A stretch of 64,000 bases of DNA from Dugong dugon (lineage: Eukaryota > Chordata > Mammalia > Sirenia > Dugongidae): the NCBI GenBank assembly GCA_030035585.1, contig CM057465.1:29034001-29098000 (forward strand), in the 5' to 3' direction. Shown here piece after piece: positions 43,501-55,595 of this stretch; the first letter of the stretch is position 1, and each line of letters starts with the position of its first letter. Made by a program: the position numbers and the translations under genes. The notes beneath the pieces were generated by a model. That model was not told where the DNA came from and did no database searches. It saw only the letters and a list, made by a program, of their open reading frames with translations.

Positions 43501-45540
43501 ACACCTCCGACAGTTAAGCAGAGGCCAAATCATGTATGCAGGGCCTTGTGGGTGTTGGCAATGGCTTTGGGTTTTATTCACAGTATGATGGGAAGCCATG
43601 TAAGTTTTTGAGAGGAAGACTGATATGATCTGTTTTATGTGTTAAGAGGGCAACTGGCTGCTTTGTTAAGAATAGTCTGTAGAGATGTGGGGGAAAGAGT
43701 GATATCAAGGAGACCAGTTTGGATATTGTATCAGTCAGATGAGGTAACATGGTAACAACACAAGCAAAGTGTACTGTGGTTTAAGGCAGCACTCAGTGAA
43801 GTGTTGGAGGCTGTTTCCATTCTATGGCACATCCACATCAACAAGTGCTTTCACAATTGCTGCAGAAACGAGAGCAAGATGTCTTAGTTATCTAGTGCTG
43901 CTATAACAGAAATACCATAAGTGGATGGCTTTAACAAACAGAGATTTATTCTCTCACAGTCTAGGAGGCTACAAGTCTGAATTCAGGGTCCCAGCTCCAG
44001 GGGAAGGCTTTCTCTCTCTGTTGGCTCTGGGTGAAGGTCCTTGTCATCAATCTTCCCCTGGGTCTAGGAGTTTCTCAGTGCAGGAAACGCAGGTCCAAAG
44101 GACAAGCTCCACTCTTTGCTCTTCTTTCTTGATGGTGATGAGGTCCCTCTCTCTCTCTGCTAGCTTCTCTCTTTTATATTTCAAAAGAGATTGACTCAAG
44201 ATACAACCTAATATTGTAGATTGTGTCCTGCCTTATCAACATCTAATCCTGCCTTGTTAACATCATAGAGGTTAGGATTTATAACACATAGGATAAATAC
44301 ATGAAATCATAAAATGGAAGACAATCACACAATACTGGGAATCACGATCTAGTCAAGTTGACACACATTTTGGGGAGACTCAATTCAGTCCATAACACAA
44401 GGTCAACAGAGTCAGCAATGGCAATTAAATTTTATTTCATCTGGAAGAGAAACAAACCATATCTGAATTTACTTCACCTGCCAAGACAAGTCATATGACC
44501 ATGCCTAACTTCAAGTGGGTGGAGAAAAGCAAGACTTCTTTGTACCCCACAAGTAGAGGAGAACCAGATAATGGTTAACAAAAATGAGGTCTTCCACACA
44601 GGCTACTCTAGTAGTCTAGAGGAAAGATGGGTGAATGGCATTTGTGAAAATAGCATTGGGGAAAATGGTGGGAAATGGTCAGATTTGAGATGTATTTGGT
44701 ATATACTTTGATAGCAAAACTGAAAGATTTGCTGATGAATTGGAGGTGAAATGTTAGAGACATAGAATAGTCAAGGATGACTCCAGAGTTCAAGACCAGA
44801 GTAACGAATGGATGGAGGTGCTTCTTACTAAGGTAAGGAATCCTGGGGAGTGCCAGGTTTTTATGTAGTTATGTTTGAGGTGGCTATTAGGCATTTAAGA
44901 GAAGAAGTCATGAGTCTAGTTCTCAGGAGAGGGCATCAGGCCTGAGACATAAATATGGGAATCATCAGCATTAAATGTCATTTAGACAAATAGACAAGAG
45001 GAGTGGAAACTATAGACCAGAAAATAATTGGATCGGAAGGTTAAATGAGAAGAATAGGATGTTGACAATGCCAGGTTTTTGACTGCAGCCATCAGATAAA
45101 TGGTGATGCTTTCAATAGTAACAGCAAAGAGAGTAGAAAGACCTAGCGTAAGGTTAAGAAAATACTTTCTGGGTTGAATGTGTTCAGAATGAAGCACCTC
45201 TGCGTGGCTTTGATGGCGCAATCCAAAAGGCTGTTCAAAATTTGGATCTGGAGTATATGAGAAAGCTTGGAATTAGCAGTAAAAGTTGACAGTCATTAGC
45301 AAAGAAATGAGAGATGAGATCATTGAGGGATTAAGAAAAGACCAGAAGTGAAGACAGAATCTTGGAAGAAATCTACATGCAGAGAGAAAGAAGGCAATTT
45401 AGAGAAGTGTTTAAGGAGGTAGAAAAACCAGTAACAAGTTGTCAAAGAAATCAAGAGAGGTGTGAACTTAAAGAAAGAGAAAGTGATTAACAGTGTCAAA
45501 TGTAACAAAGTTTGAAATACATGGCAAGATTGTAGGATTT
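43501..45540 (+). mobile_element. Ancient repeat, same family as at 7575, split by an LTR
   Basis: This is the longest copy in the window. GGCCTTGTGGGTGTTGGCAA, ATGGGAAGCCATGTAAGTTT and AAGGAGACCAGTTTGGATAT lie left of the LTR. CTGATGAATTGGAGGTGAAA, AGTCAAGGATGACTCCAGAG, GGGAATCATCAGCATTAAAT and ATTAACAGTGTCAAATGTAA lie right of it. An unassigned ~140 bp precedes the LTR. Confidence 0.6.
43880..44397 (-). mobile_element. Solo LTR, MaLR-like
   Basis: On the plus strand it begins TGTCTTAGTTATCTAGTGCT and ends CAATTCAGTCCATAACA, the complement of an LTR starting TGTTATGGACTGAATTGAG. Flanks CAAGA (43875-43879) and CAAGG (44398-44402) fit a 5-bp target duplication with one change. It contains GATATAAAAG-type (complement of CTTTTATATTTC) promoter sequence near 44172-44184. 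No internal viral sequence. Confidence 0.8.
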
Positions 45541-45764
45541 AGATTATCTGGTGACTCATGGATTTTATTATGCATATTTCCTGGTCCTCAACTCAGCTGA
45601 CATTAGTTAATTACAAGTAAACGTGATTTCACTTTTGAACATCTTCCTCTTACTCTAGAACTGCTTCAGAGATTAACAGGAGAGAAAGACTTAACTTTTT
45701 CTTGCCAGTAAAGAAAAAAATCTTTAAGTGTACAATAATAATAATAGCTAATAATTATTTAATT

Positions 45765-45803
45765 ATACACACATATATATACACACACACACACACACAT
45801 ATA
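45765..45803 (+). repeat. (CA)n/(TA)n microsatellite
   Basis: CACACATATATATACACACA grading into a pure AC run. Confidence 0.93.
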
Positions 45804-45825
45804 ATCTCATTTAATATTTCACTAA

Positions 45826-46020
45826 CCCAAGAAAAACCCTATAGCTACCCTAAGGACAGAGTAGAACTGCTCCATAGGGTCCCCAAGGAGTGGCTAGTGG
45901 ATTTGAACTGCTAGACTTTTGGTTCCCAGCAGTAGCGCGTGCTGTAGCTCTTAACCACTGTGTCACAAGGGCCCAATAAATAGGGTTACTATGAGTCAGA
46001 ACTGACTCGATAGCACATAG

Positions 46021-46026
<6 letters not shown>
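45826..46026 (-). mobile_element. AfroSINE: AfroSINE followed by an opposite-strand SINE/RTE tail
   Basis: The minus-strand SINE covers about 45835-45975 (complement of GGGCCCTTGTGACACAGTGG at its right end). Next to it 45976-46026 reads as a plus-strand tail (GGTTACTATGAGTCAGAACT, GACTCGATAGCACATAGCAA), so two SINE pieces lie tail to tail before an AT tract. Confidence 0.8.
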
Positions 46027-46071
<45 letters not shown>

Positions 46072-46152
46072 GAGACGGAATCAACCCCACTGCAGTGGGC
46101 TTGGTTTTTGGTGTATACATGTATATGTATGTATATATATATACACACACAC

Positions 46153-46185
<33 letters not shown>

Positions 46186-46190
46186 TATAT
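46027..46190 (+). repeat. (AT)n tracts around an AfroSINE/RTE tail scrap
   Basis: Pure TA repeats at 46027-46066 and again around 46129-46190, separated by GAGACGGAATCAACCCCACT and GGGCTTGGTTTTTGG, which match an AfroSINE 3' tail. Such tracts often expand from SINE/LINE tails. Confidence 0.85.
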
Positions 46191-48443
46191 GTTGTTGATG
46201 TTGTTAGATGCTATGGAGTTGGTTCGGACTCATAGCGACCCTATGTACAACTCAACGAAACACTGTCCAGTCCTGTGCCATCCTCACAATCATTGTTATG
46301 CTTAAGCCTACTGTTGCAGCCACTGTGTTAATCCCTCTTGTTGAAGGTCTTCTTCTATTTCTCTGACCCTCTACATTACCAAGCATGATGTCCTTTTCCA
46401 TGGACTGATCCCTCCTGATAACATGTCCAAAGTATGTGAGACGTAGTCTTGCCGTCCTCACTTGTAAGGAGCATTCTGGTTGTACTTCTTCCACAACAAA
46501 TTTGTTCATTCTTTTGGCAGTCCATGGGATATTCATTATTCTTCAGCAACACCACAATTCAAAGGTGTCAATTCTTCTTCAGTCTCTCTTATTCATCATC
46601 CAGCTTTCACATGTGTATGAGGTGATTGAAAACACCATGGTTTGGGTCAGGTGCACCTTAAGCTTCAAGGTGACATTTCTGCTTTTCAACACTTTAAAGA
46701 CATCTTTTGCAGCATATTTGCCCAGTGCAGTGTATCTTTTGATTTCTTGACTGCTGCTTCCATGAGGGTTGATTGTGGATCCAGGTAAAATGAAATCCTT
46801 GACAACAACTTCAATCTTTTCTCCACTTATAATAATGTTGCTTATTGGACCAGTTGTGAGGATTTTTGTTTTCTTTGTGTTGAGGTGTAATTCATACTGA
46901 AGGCTGTGGTCTTTGATCTTCATCAGTAAGTGCTTCAAGTCCTCTTCACTTTCAGCAAGCAAGGTTGTGTTGTCTGCATATCACAGGTTATTAATGAGTC
47001 TTCCTCCAATCCTGATGCCCTATTCTTCTTCACATTACTTGTTCTCAGATTATTTGTTCAGCATACAGATTGAATAAGTATGGTGAAAGGATATAACCCT
47101 GATGCACACCTTTCCTGACTTTAAACCACACGGAATCCCCTTATTCTGTTCAAAAGACTGCCTCTTAATCTATGTACAGGTTTCTTAGGAGTACAATTAA
47201 GTGTTCTGGAATTCCCATTCTTTGCAATGTTATCCATAATTTGTTATGATCCACATAGTCAAATGCCTTTGCATGGTCAGTGAAACAGAGGTAAACATCT
47301 TTCTGGTATTCTCTGCTTTCAGGCAGGATCCATCTGACATCAGCAATGATATCCCTGGTTCCACATCCTCCTCTGAATTTGTCTTGAATTTCTGGCAGTT
47401 CCCTGCCGATATACTGCTGCAGCCACTTTTGAATGATATGCTGCAAAATTTTACTTGCATGTGATATTAATGATATTGTTCAATAATTTCCGCATTCGGT
47501 TGGATCACCTTTCTTGGGAATAGGCATAAATATGGATCTCTTCCTGTTGGTTGGCCAGGTAGCTGTCTTCCAAATTTCTTGGCATAGACGAGTGAGCACA
47601 GTGCTGCATCCGTTTGTTGAAACATCTCAATTGATATTTGGTCAATTCCTGGTGCCTTGTTTTTTGCCAGTGCCTTCAGTGCAGCTTGGACTTCTTCCTT
47701 CAGTACCATTGGTTCCTGATCATATGCTACCTGCTGAAATGGTTGAACACTGACCAATTCTTTTTGGTATAGTGACTCTGTGTATTCCTTCCATCTTCTT
47801 TTCATGCCTCCTGTGTTGTTTAATATCTTCCCCCATAGAATCCTTCAAAATTGCAACTCAAGGCTTGAATTTTTTCTTCAGTTCTTTCAGCATGAGAAAT
47901 GTCAAGCATGTTCTTCCCTTTTGGTTTTATACCTCCAGGTCTTTGCACATGTCATTATAATACTTTACTTTGTATTCTAGAGCTACCTTTTGAAATCTTC
48001 TATACAGCTTTTACTTCATCATTTCTTCCTTTTGCTTTCGCTACTTGACATTCAAGAGCAAGTTTGAGCATCTCTTCTTATATCCATTCTTCTCTTTTCT
48101 TTCTCTACTGTCTTTTTAACGACCTCTTGCTTCTTCATGTATGGTGTCCTTAATGTCATTCCACAACTTGTCTGGTCTTCAGTCATTAGTGTTCAATGCA
48201 TCAAATCTATTCTTGAGATTGTCTCTAAATTCAGATGGGATATGCTCAAGATAGTACTTTGGCTCTCATGGACTTGTTCTAATTTTCTTCAGTTTCAACA
48301 TCAACTTGCATATGAGTAATTGATGTTCTGTTGCACAGTTGGCCCCTGGCCTTGTTCTGACTGATGATATTGAGCTTTTCCATCGTTTCTTTCCACAGAT
48401 GCAGTAAATTTGATTCCTGTGTATTACATCGGTAAGGTCCACG
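46191..48443 (-). mobile_element. RTE: RTE LINE, 5'-truncated, 2.25 kb
   Basis: It runs on the minus strand from within the endonuclease domain (near 48443, where an AT/GT microsatellite abuts) to a complete 3' end at 46191-46260 (complement of ...CTAACAACATCAACAAC). It is the longest continuous RTE in the window and the best reference for the RT and C-terminal parts. Confidence 0.92.
46252..47805 (-). pseudogene. RTE-RT: RTE reverse transcriptase and C-terminal region, broken
   Basis: Four frames cover the protein in order: KEEVQAALKALAKNKAPGID (47467-47805, RT fingers), ELPEIQDKFRGGCGTRDIIA and LCFTDHAKAFDYVDHNKLW (47165-47446, motif A), LAESEEDLKHLLMKIKDHSL (46579-46962, after motif C), and VVEEVQPECSLQVRTARLRL with HVIRRDQSMEKDIMLG (46252-46536, the RTE C terminus). 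The catalytic box just upstream of 46962 reads YADN after a stop, so this copy is inactive. Confidence 0.9.
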
Positions 48444-48573
48444 TGTGTGTGTATATATATGTACATATATATAAAATCTTGTTTAATATTCATCAACCAA
48501 GCCCAAAGCCACTGCATTTGACGTGATTCTGACTCATAGCGAACCCATAGGTTTTCCAAGGCTGTAAATCTGT
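48444..48573. repeat. GT/AT microsatellite followed by a truncated AfroSINE (-)
   Basis: GTGTGTGTATATATATGTAC at 48446-48475 is followed by the 3' part of a minus-strand AfroSINE (48497-48573: CCAAAGCCACTGCATTTGAC, GAACCCATAGGTTTTCCAAG) that breaks off before its core at a T run. Confidence 0.8.
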
Positions 48574-49922
48574 TTTTTTTTTTTTTTTTCTTTCTTTCTT
48601 TTTTTTGGTTCATTTTTGTAGCTTGAGTGAAAGTTTACATTTCAAGTTAGTCTCTTTCACAAAAATTTATACATACATTGTTATATGACCATAATTGCTC
48701 TCCCTGTACTGTGATAGCGCACTCCTCCTTTCCACCCCTGATTTCCCATGTCCATTCAACCAACTCCTAACACTCTCTGCCTTCTCATCTTACCTCTGGA
48801 CAGAAGCTACCTGTTTAGTCTCATGTATCTACTTGAGCTAAGAAGTACACTCCTCACGAGTATCATTTTAAGTCCCAAAGTCCAGTCCAATCTTTATCTG
48901 AAGAGTTGCCTCGGAATTTGTTTTAGTTCGGGCTGATGGAGAGTCCAGGGGCTGTGCTTTCCAGGGCTTCATCAGTCTCAGGCCATTAAGTCTGGTCTTT
49001 TTACTAGAATTTGAATTCTGTACCCCATTTTTCTCCTGCTCCATCAGGGACTCTCTCTTTTTTTCCCTGTCAGGGCAGTCATTGGTGGTAGCTGGGCACC
49101 ATCTACTTCTTATGGTCTCAGGCTGATGAAGTCTCTGGTCTATGTGGCCCTTTCTGTCTCTTGGGCTAATACTTTCCTTGTGTCTTTGTGTTCTTCATTC
49201 TCCTTTACTCCAGGTGGTTGGGACCAATTGATACATTTTAGATGGCTACTTGCAAGCTTTTAAGACCCCAGATGCCACTCACCAAAGTAGGGTGATGAAA
49301 ATTTTCTTAATAAGCTTTTTTATGTCAATTGACCTAGATGTCCCATGAAATCATGGTCCCCAGATGCCCACCCCTGCTATTCTGCCCCTCGAAGTATTTG
49401 ATTGTATTCAGGAAACTTCATAGCTTTGGTTTAGTCCAGTTGTGCTGACTTCCCCTGTAGTGTGTGCTGTCCTTCCCTTCACCTAAGATAACTCTTGTTT
49501 ACTATATAGTTAGTTAATAAGCTCACCCTCCCTCCCCACCCTTGTAACCATCAAAGAATGTTTTCTTCTGTGTTTAGACCTTTTCTTGAGTTCTTATAAT
49601 AGTGGTCTTATACAATATTTGTCTTTCTGTGACTGACTAAATTCACTGAACATAATGTCCTCCAGATTCCTCCATGTTATAAGATGATTCACAGCTTCAT
49701 CATTGTTCTTTACAATTCCTTAGTATTCCATTGTGTGGATGTACCATAATTTGTTTATCCATATGTCTGTTGATGGGCACCTAGGTTGTTCCCATCTTTT
49801 TACTATTGTGAATAATGCTGCAATGAACATGGGTGTGCATATATCTATTTGTGTGATGGCTCTTATTTCTCTAGGGTATATTCCAAGGAGGAGGATTGCT
49901 GGATCGTATGGTACCTCTATTT

Positions 49923-50978
49923 CTAGCTTTTTATAGAGGTGCCAAATCGATTTCCAAAGTGATTGTACCGTTTACATTCACACCAAAAATGTATAAGCGT
50001 TCCAGTCTCTCCATAACCTTTCCAGCATTTATTATTTTGTGTTTTTTGGATTAGTGCTAGCCTTGTTGGGGTGAGATGATATCTCATTGTAGTTTCGATC
50101 TGCATTTCTCTACTGACGAATGATCGTGAGCATTTCTTCATGTATCTCTTAGCCGCCTGAGTATCTTCTTTGGTGAAGTGCCTGTTCATATCCTTTGCCC
50201 GTTTTTTAATTGGGTTATTTGTCTTTTCATTGTTGAGGCTTTGCAGTATCTTGTAGATTTTAGAGATTAGATGCTAATCGAATTTGTCATGGCCAAAAAT
50301 GTTTTCCCAGTCTGCAGGTTGTCTTTCTACTCTTTTGGTGAAGTCTTTTGATGAGCATAAGTGTTCGATTTTTAGGAACTCCCAGTTATCTAGTCTCTTT
50401 TCTGGTACTTGTGCATTGTAACTTAATGGTGCATATTCTGTTTATGCCATGTATTAGGGCTCCTAGCATTGTCCTGTTTTTTCTTCCATGATCTTTATTG
50501 TTTTAGATTTTATATCTAGGTCTTTGATCCATTTTGAGTTTGTTTTTGTGCATAGTGTGAGGTATGGGTCTCGTTTCAGTTTTTTGCAGATGGATATACA
50601 GTTATACCGGCACCATTTGTTAAAGAGACTGTCTTTTCCCCAACTAACTGACTTGGGGTCTTTGTCAAATATCAGCTGCTCATAGGTGGATGAATTTATG
50701 TCTGGATTCTCAATTCTGTTCCACTGGTCTGTGTATCTGTTGTTGTACAACTACCAGGCTGTTTTGACTACTGTGGTGGTATAATAGTTTCTAAAATCAG
50801 GTAGTGTGAGGCCTTCAACTATGTTCTTCTTGAGTAATGCTTTACTTATCCCTGGCCTCTTCCCTTTCCAAATGAAGTTGGTGATTTTTTTCTCCATCTC
50901 AACAAAATATGCCATTGGAATTTGGATTGGGATTGCATTGTATCTGTAGATCGCTTTGGGTAGAATTGACATTTTCAC
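49923..50978 (-). pseudogene. ORF2p: L1 copy 2 ORF2 post-RT and C-terminal remnants
   Basis: Frames in order: [35 protein letters not shown] (50751-50978), [20 protein letters not shown] and [20 protein letters not shown] (50463-50750), [20 protein letters not shown] with [12 protein letters not shown] (49923-50189). Stops and shifts separate them. Confidence 0.88.
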
Positions 50979-51208
50979 AATGTTGAGTCTTCCTATCCCT
51001 GAGCAAGGTATTTTTTTCCAATTAGGCAGGTCTCTTTTGGTTTCCTACAGTACTGTCATGTAGTTTTTATTGTAAGGGTCTTTTACGTCTCTGGTTAGAT
51101 TTATTCCTAACTATTTTATTTATTGTAAATGGTATTGATTTGGTGATTTCCTCTTCAAAGTTCTCTTTGTTGGTGTAGAGGAATAGGAATCCAACTGATT
51201 TTTGTATG

Positions 51209-51809
51209 TGTGATAGTTCAGATTGTGTGTCAACTTGGCTGGGCCATGATTCTCCATGTTTTAATGTAATCACTCCCATGATTGAATATACTGTGAGTAG
51301 CCAATCAGATGAAAGGGAGTCTCCTTGATGGTGTGGCCCACATCTGTATATAAGCAGGCTTTCTGGCTTTTTGCTCTCTCTGGATCCTGCGGCTGCTTCC
51401 TGTCGTCTCATCTCCCGTTTTTGGGACTTGAGCTGTCAGGTTATCTGCCGAACCTGGGATTCATCGATCTGCACGGCCTGTGAGTGGGAGCCCTGCTCTC
51501 CGACCTTCCGATCTTGGGCTTCTGTTGCTCTGTCCTGTGTTCTAGTCTTAGGTTGTTATCTGATGTTATTGATTTTCCAACAGGAGGACTTTAGTATTTC
51601 TTGTAATTTTAGTTTGGTTTTCGCAAATTCGCTAAACTTCTGTTTATCTACAGCTGTGAGACTTGGGAGAGGCCTCTACCCTGATCCACGGCCTTGGGAC
51701 GTTCTAGCCTCTACAATTGCATGAACTGTTTCCTTGATATAATCTCTCTCTATAAATATATTTATACACTTTACTGGTTTTCCTTCTCTAGAGAACCCAG
51801 CCTAAGACA
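51209..51809 (+). mobile_element. Solo LTR inserted in L1 copy 2, with a captured L1 fragment
   Basis: It runs from TGTGATAGTTCAGATTGTGT to GAGAACCCAGCCTAAGACA, is flanked by perfect 5-bp repeats GTATG (51204-51208, 51810-51814), and is the same family as 20078-20559. A TATA-like TATATAAG lies at 51347-51354. L1 copy 2 ORF2 reads across it. Inside it, 126 bp of L1 ORF1 sequence replace a short LTR stretch (see 51524-51649). Confidence 0.9.
51524..51649 (-). repeat. 126-bp L1 ORF1 fragment inside the LTR
   Basis: GTTGCTCTGTC to TGTTTATCT matches 60034-60159, the ORF1 C-terminal region of L1 copy 2, with 6 differences in 126 bp by my count. The related LTR at 20078 lacks it; there GGGTTCGCCAGCCCCTGCAG lies at this point. 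There is no A-tail and no obvious target-site duplication. Confidence 0.85.
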
Positions 51810-51814
51810 GTATG

Positions 51815-52200
51815 TTTGTCTTCCATCCTGATACTTTGCTGTAATCTATTAGTCTCAGTAGTTTTCTTGTGGATTCTTTGGAGTTTTCCACGTATAAGAT
51901 CATGTCATCTGCAAATAGAGATACTTCGACTTCTTCGCTACAAATTTGGATGCCCTTTATTTCTTTTTCTAGCCTAATTGCTCTGGTTAGGAACTCCAGC
52001 ACGATGTCGACTAAGAGTGGTGATAAATGGCATCGTTGTCTGATTACCGTTCTCAAGGGGAATGCTTTCAAACTCTCTCCATTTAGGATGATGTTGGCTG
52101 CTGGCTTTCTATAAATGCCCTTAACTGTGTTGAGGAATCTCCCTTCTATTCCTATTTTGTTGAGTGTTTTTATCACGAATGGGTGTTGGACTTTTTCCAA
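51815..52200 (-). pseudogene. ORF2p-RT: L1 copy 2 ORF2 reverse transcriptase palm
   Basis: The frame holds [40 protein letters not shown] (family: [13 protein letters not shown]) and [13 protein letters not shown] with an intact FADD box. It runs into the LTR at its 3' side. Upstream parts (52672-52884, 52872-53244) are further broken frames of the linker and fingers. Confidence 0.88.
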
Positions 52201-53466
52201 TGCCTTTTATGCATTGATTGATAAGATCATCTGGTTATTGTCTTTTATTTTATTAATGTGATGGATTACATTAATTGTTTTTCTAATGCTGAAACATCCC
52301 TGCCTACCTGGTATATATCCCACTTGATCCTGGTGAATTACTTTTTTGATACATTGTTGAATTCTATTGGCTAGTATTTTGTGGAGGATTTTTGTGTCAA
52401 TGCTCTTGAGGGATATTGGTCTGTAATTTTCTTTTTTTGTGGTGTCTTTACCTAGTTTTGGTATCAGGGTTATGCTGGCTTCATAGAATGAGTTTGGGAA
52501 TATTCCAGCCTTTTTTATGCTCTGAAATACCTTTAGTAGTAGTGGTGTTAACTCTTCTCTGAAAGTTTGGTAGAGTTCTCCAGTAAAGCCATCTGAGCCA
52601 GGGCTTTTCTTTGTTGGGAGTATTTTAATTACATTTTCAATCTCTTCTTTTGTTATGGGTTTATTTAGTTGTTATAGCTCCATTTGTGTTAGTTTAGGTA
52701 GGTAGTGAGTTTCTAGAAATTTGTCCATTTCGGCTAGGTTTTCAAATTTGTTAGAGTATAATTTTTCATAATATTCTGTTATGATTCTTTTAATTTCAGT
52801 TGGATCTCTTGTGATATCACCCATGTGATTTCTTATACGGGTTACTTGCTTCCTTTCCTGTTTTTCTTTTGTCATTTTGGCCAATGGTTTATCAATTTTG
52901 TTGATCTTTCAAAGAACGAACTTTTGGTCTTGTTAACACTTTCAATTGTTTTTCTATTCTCTATTTCACTTAATTCTGCTCTAATTCTTATTGCCTTTCT
53001 TCTCATGCCTGAGGGCTTCTTTTGCTGCTCTCTCTCTGCTTGTTCCAGTTGTAGGGTTAATGTTTTGATTTTGGCCCTTTTTTCTTTTTTGGATGTGTGC
53101 ATTTGTTGCTATAAACTGACCTCTGAGCACTGCTTTTGCTGTGTCCCAAAGGTTCTGGTAGGATGTATTTTCATTCTCATTTGATTCTATGAATTTCCTT
53201 ATTCCATCCTTAATTTCTTCTATAACCCAGTAGTTTTTGAGCAAGATGTTGTTCAGTTTCCGTGTGTTTGATTTTTTTTTTTCCTTGCTTTTTCTGTTAT
53301 TGAGTTCTACTTTTATGGCTTTATCGTCAGAAAAGATGCTTTGTAATATTTCGATGCTTTGGATTCTGTTAAGGCTTGGTTTATGGGCTAATATGTGGTC
53401 TATTTTAGAGAACGTTCCATATGAGTTAAAAAAGAAAGTATACTTGGCTGCTGTTGGGTGGAGTGT

Positions 53467-53715
53467 TCAGTATACATCTATGAGATCAAGTTGGTTGATT
53501 GTCGTATTTAGATCTTCTGTGTCTTTGTTGAGCTTCTTTCTGGATGTTCTGTTCTTTACTGACAGAGGTGTGTTGAAGTCTCCTACTACTGTGGAGTTGT
53601 CTATCTCTCTTTTCAATGCTGTTAGAGTTTGTTTTACATATTTTGGAGCCCTCTCGTTGGGTGTGTAAATATTTATTATACTTAAGTCCTCCTGGTGTGC
53701 TGATCCTTTAATCAT
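53467..53715 (-). pseudogene. ORF2p-EN: L1 copy 2 ORF2 endonuclease, second half
   Basis: HQEDLSIINIYTPNERAPKY and VVGDFNTPLSVKNRTSRKKL show the D/N active-site loop of the EN domain. The upstream part of the same domain is at 59424-59641, 5.7 kb away across the inserted L1 copy 3. Confidence 0.88.
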
Positions 53716-55196
53716 TATATAGTGTCCTTCCTTATCCTTTGTGGTGGATGTTTCTTTAGTGAATTTTGTCAGTGAATAATATTGCCGCTCCTGCTCTTTC
53801 TTGTCTTTTTTTTTTTTTTTAATTGTATTTCAGGTGAAGGCTTACAGAACAAATAGTTTCTCATGAAACAGTAGTACACATGTTGTTTTATGACATTGGT
53901 TAACAACCCCACAACATGTCAACACTCTAACTTCTCAACCTTTTTTTTTTTTTTTGGGGGGGGTGAAAATATACATAGCCAAAGATACACCATTTCAAAA
54001 ATTTCTACATGCACAGTTCAGTGACATTGGCTACGCTCTTCCAACTGTGCTGCTATTCTCACTTAAGATGAAGGCTTACAGAACAAAATAGTTTCTCATT
54101 TAACAGTTACTACAAATGTTGCCCTATGACAATGGTTAACAATCTCACAACACATCAACAATATCCTTACTCAACCTTAGGTTCCCTATCACCAGCTTCC
54201 TTGTCCCCTTCTGCCTTCTGGCCCTTGTCACTGGACTACTGTAACTCATTAGTCTCATTTGGTTTTACGGGGCTGTCCACTCCCAGGCTGAACGGTGAAC
54301 CTCAGAGATAACTTCACCACTGAGCTAAAAGGGTGTCTGGGGGCCATACCCCCAAGGTTTCTCCAGTCTCCTTTAAGCCAGTAAATCTGGTCCTTTTTTT
54401 TTTTTTTTTTTTTTTGTGAGTTAGAATTATGCTCTACATCCTTCTCCAGCTCTGTCCAGAACCCTCTGTTGTGATCCTGGTCAGAGCAGTCAGTGGTGGT
54501 AGCCGGGCACCATCTAGCTGTACTGGACTCAGTCCGGTGGAGGTCTTGGTAGCTATGGACAATTAGTCCTTTGGACTAATCTTTTCCTTGTATCCCGTTC
54601 TCTTCATTGTCCCTTGCTCCCGAAGGGATGGGACCAGTGGAGTATCTTAGATGGCCACTCACAGGCTTTTAAGACCCCAGACACTACTCACCAAGGTAGA
54701 ATGTAGATCATTGTCTTTATAAGCTGTGTCATGCCAATTGAGCTAGATGTTCCCTGAGACCATGGTGCCCAGAGCCCTCCACCCAGCAATTCAGTCCCAC
54801 AAGGAGTTTGGATGTGTCTATGGGGCTTCCATGACCTTTCCTTGTACAGGTTGTGCTAGTTTCCCTGTATTGTGTACTGTTTCACCCTTCACCCAAGATA
54901 CCACTTATCTATTGCCTATTTAGTATTTCCCCCCAACCCCTCCCATCCCTGGTAACCAACAAAGATTGTTACATTTTGTGTGTGAACTTTCTCATGGCTT
55001 TTTACGATACAGGTCTCATACAACATTTGTCCTTTTGTGATTGACTTATTTCACTCAGCATAATGTCCTCCAGTTTCATCCATGTTATGAGATGCTTCAG
55101 AGATTCATTGTTGTTATTTCTCATCGCATAGTACTCCATTGTGTGTATGTACCATAGTTTGTTTATCCATTCATATGTTGATGGGCATCTAGGTTG

Positions 55197-55595
55197 TTAA
55201 CATGGTTTTGCTGTTGTGAACAATGCTGCCATGAACATAGGTGTGCATATGTCTATTCGAGTGACGACTCTTATTTCTCTAGGATATATTCCTAGGAGTG
55301 GGATTGCTGGATCGAATGGTATGTCTATTTCTAGCTTTCTGAGGAAGCCCCATATCATTTTCCAAAATGGTTGTATCACTTTGCATTCCCACCAGCAGTG
55401 CATAAAAGTTTCCATCTCCCCGCAACCCCTCCAACATTTATTTCCAGTGTTTCTGATTCGTGCCAGTAATGCCAGGGTGAGATGGTATCTCACTGTGATT
55501 TTAATTTGCATTTCTCTAATGGCTAGTGATTGCGAGCATTTCCTCATGTGTCTGTTGGCCATTTGACTGTCTTCTTTGGTGAAGTGTCTGTTCAT
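55197..55595 (-). pseudogene. ORF2p-CTD: L1 copy 3 ORF2 C-terminal domain, open
   Basis: 132 open codons from [20 protein letters not shown] through [20 protein letters not shown] (cysteine-rich motif intact) and [20 protein letters not shown] to TTAKPC and a stop, the same early terminus as copies 1 and 4. Confidence 0.88.

Noticed and set aside
20078-51809. The two related LTRs (20078 and 51209) as ends of one 31-kb provirus
   Set aside because: They share orientation, but the DNA between is unrelated repeats, there are no gag/pol/env sequences, and the second LTR has its own GTATG target duplication. They are separate solo LTRs.
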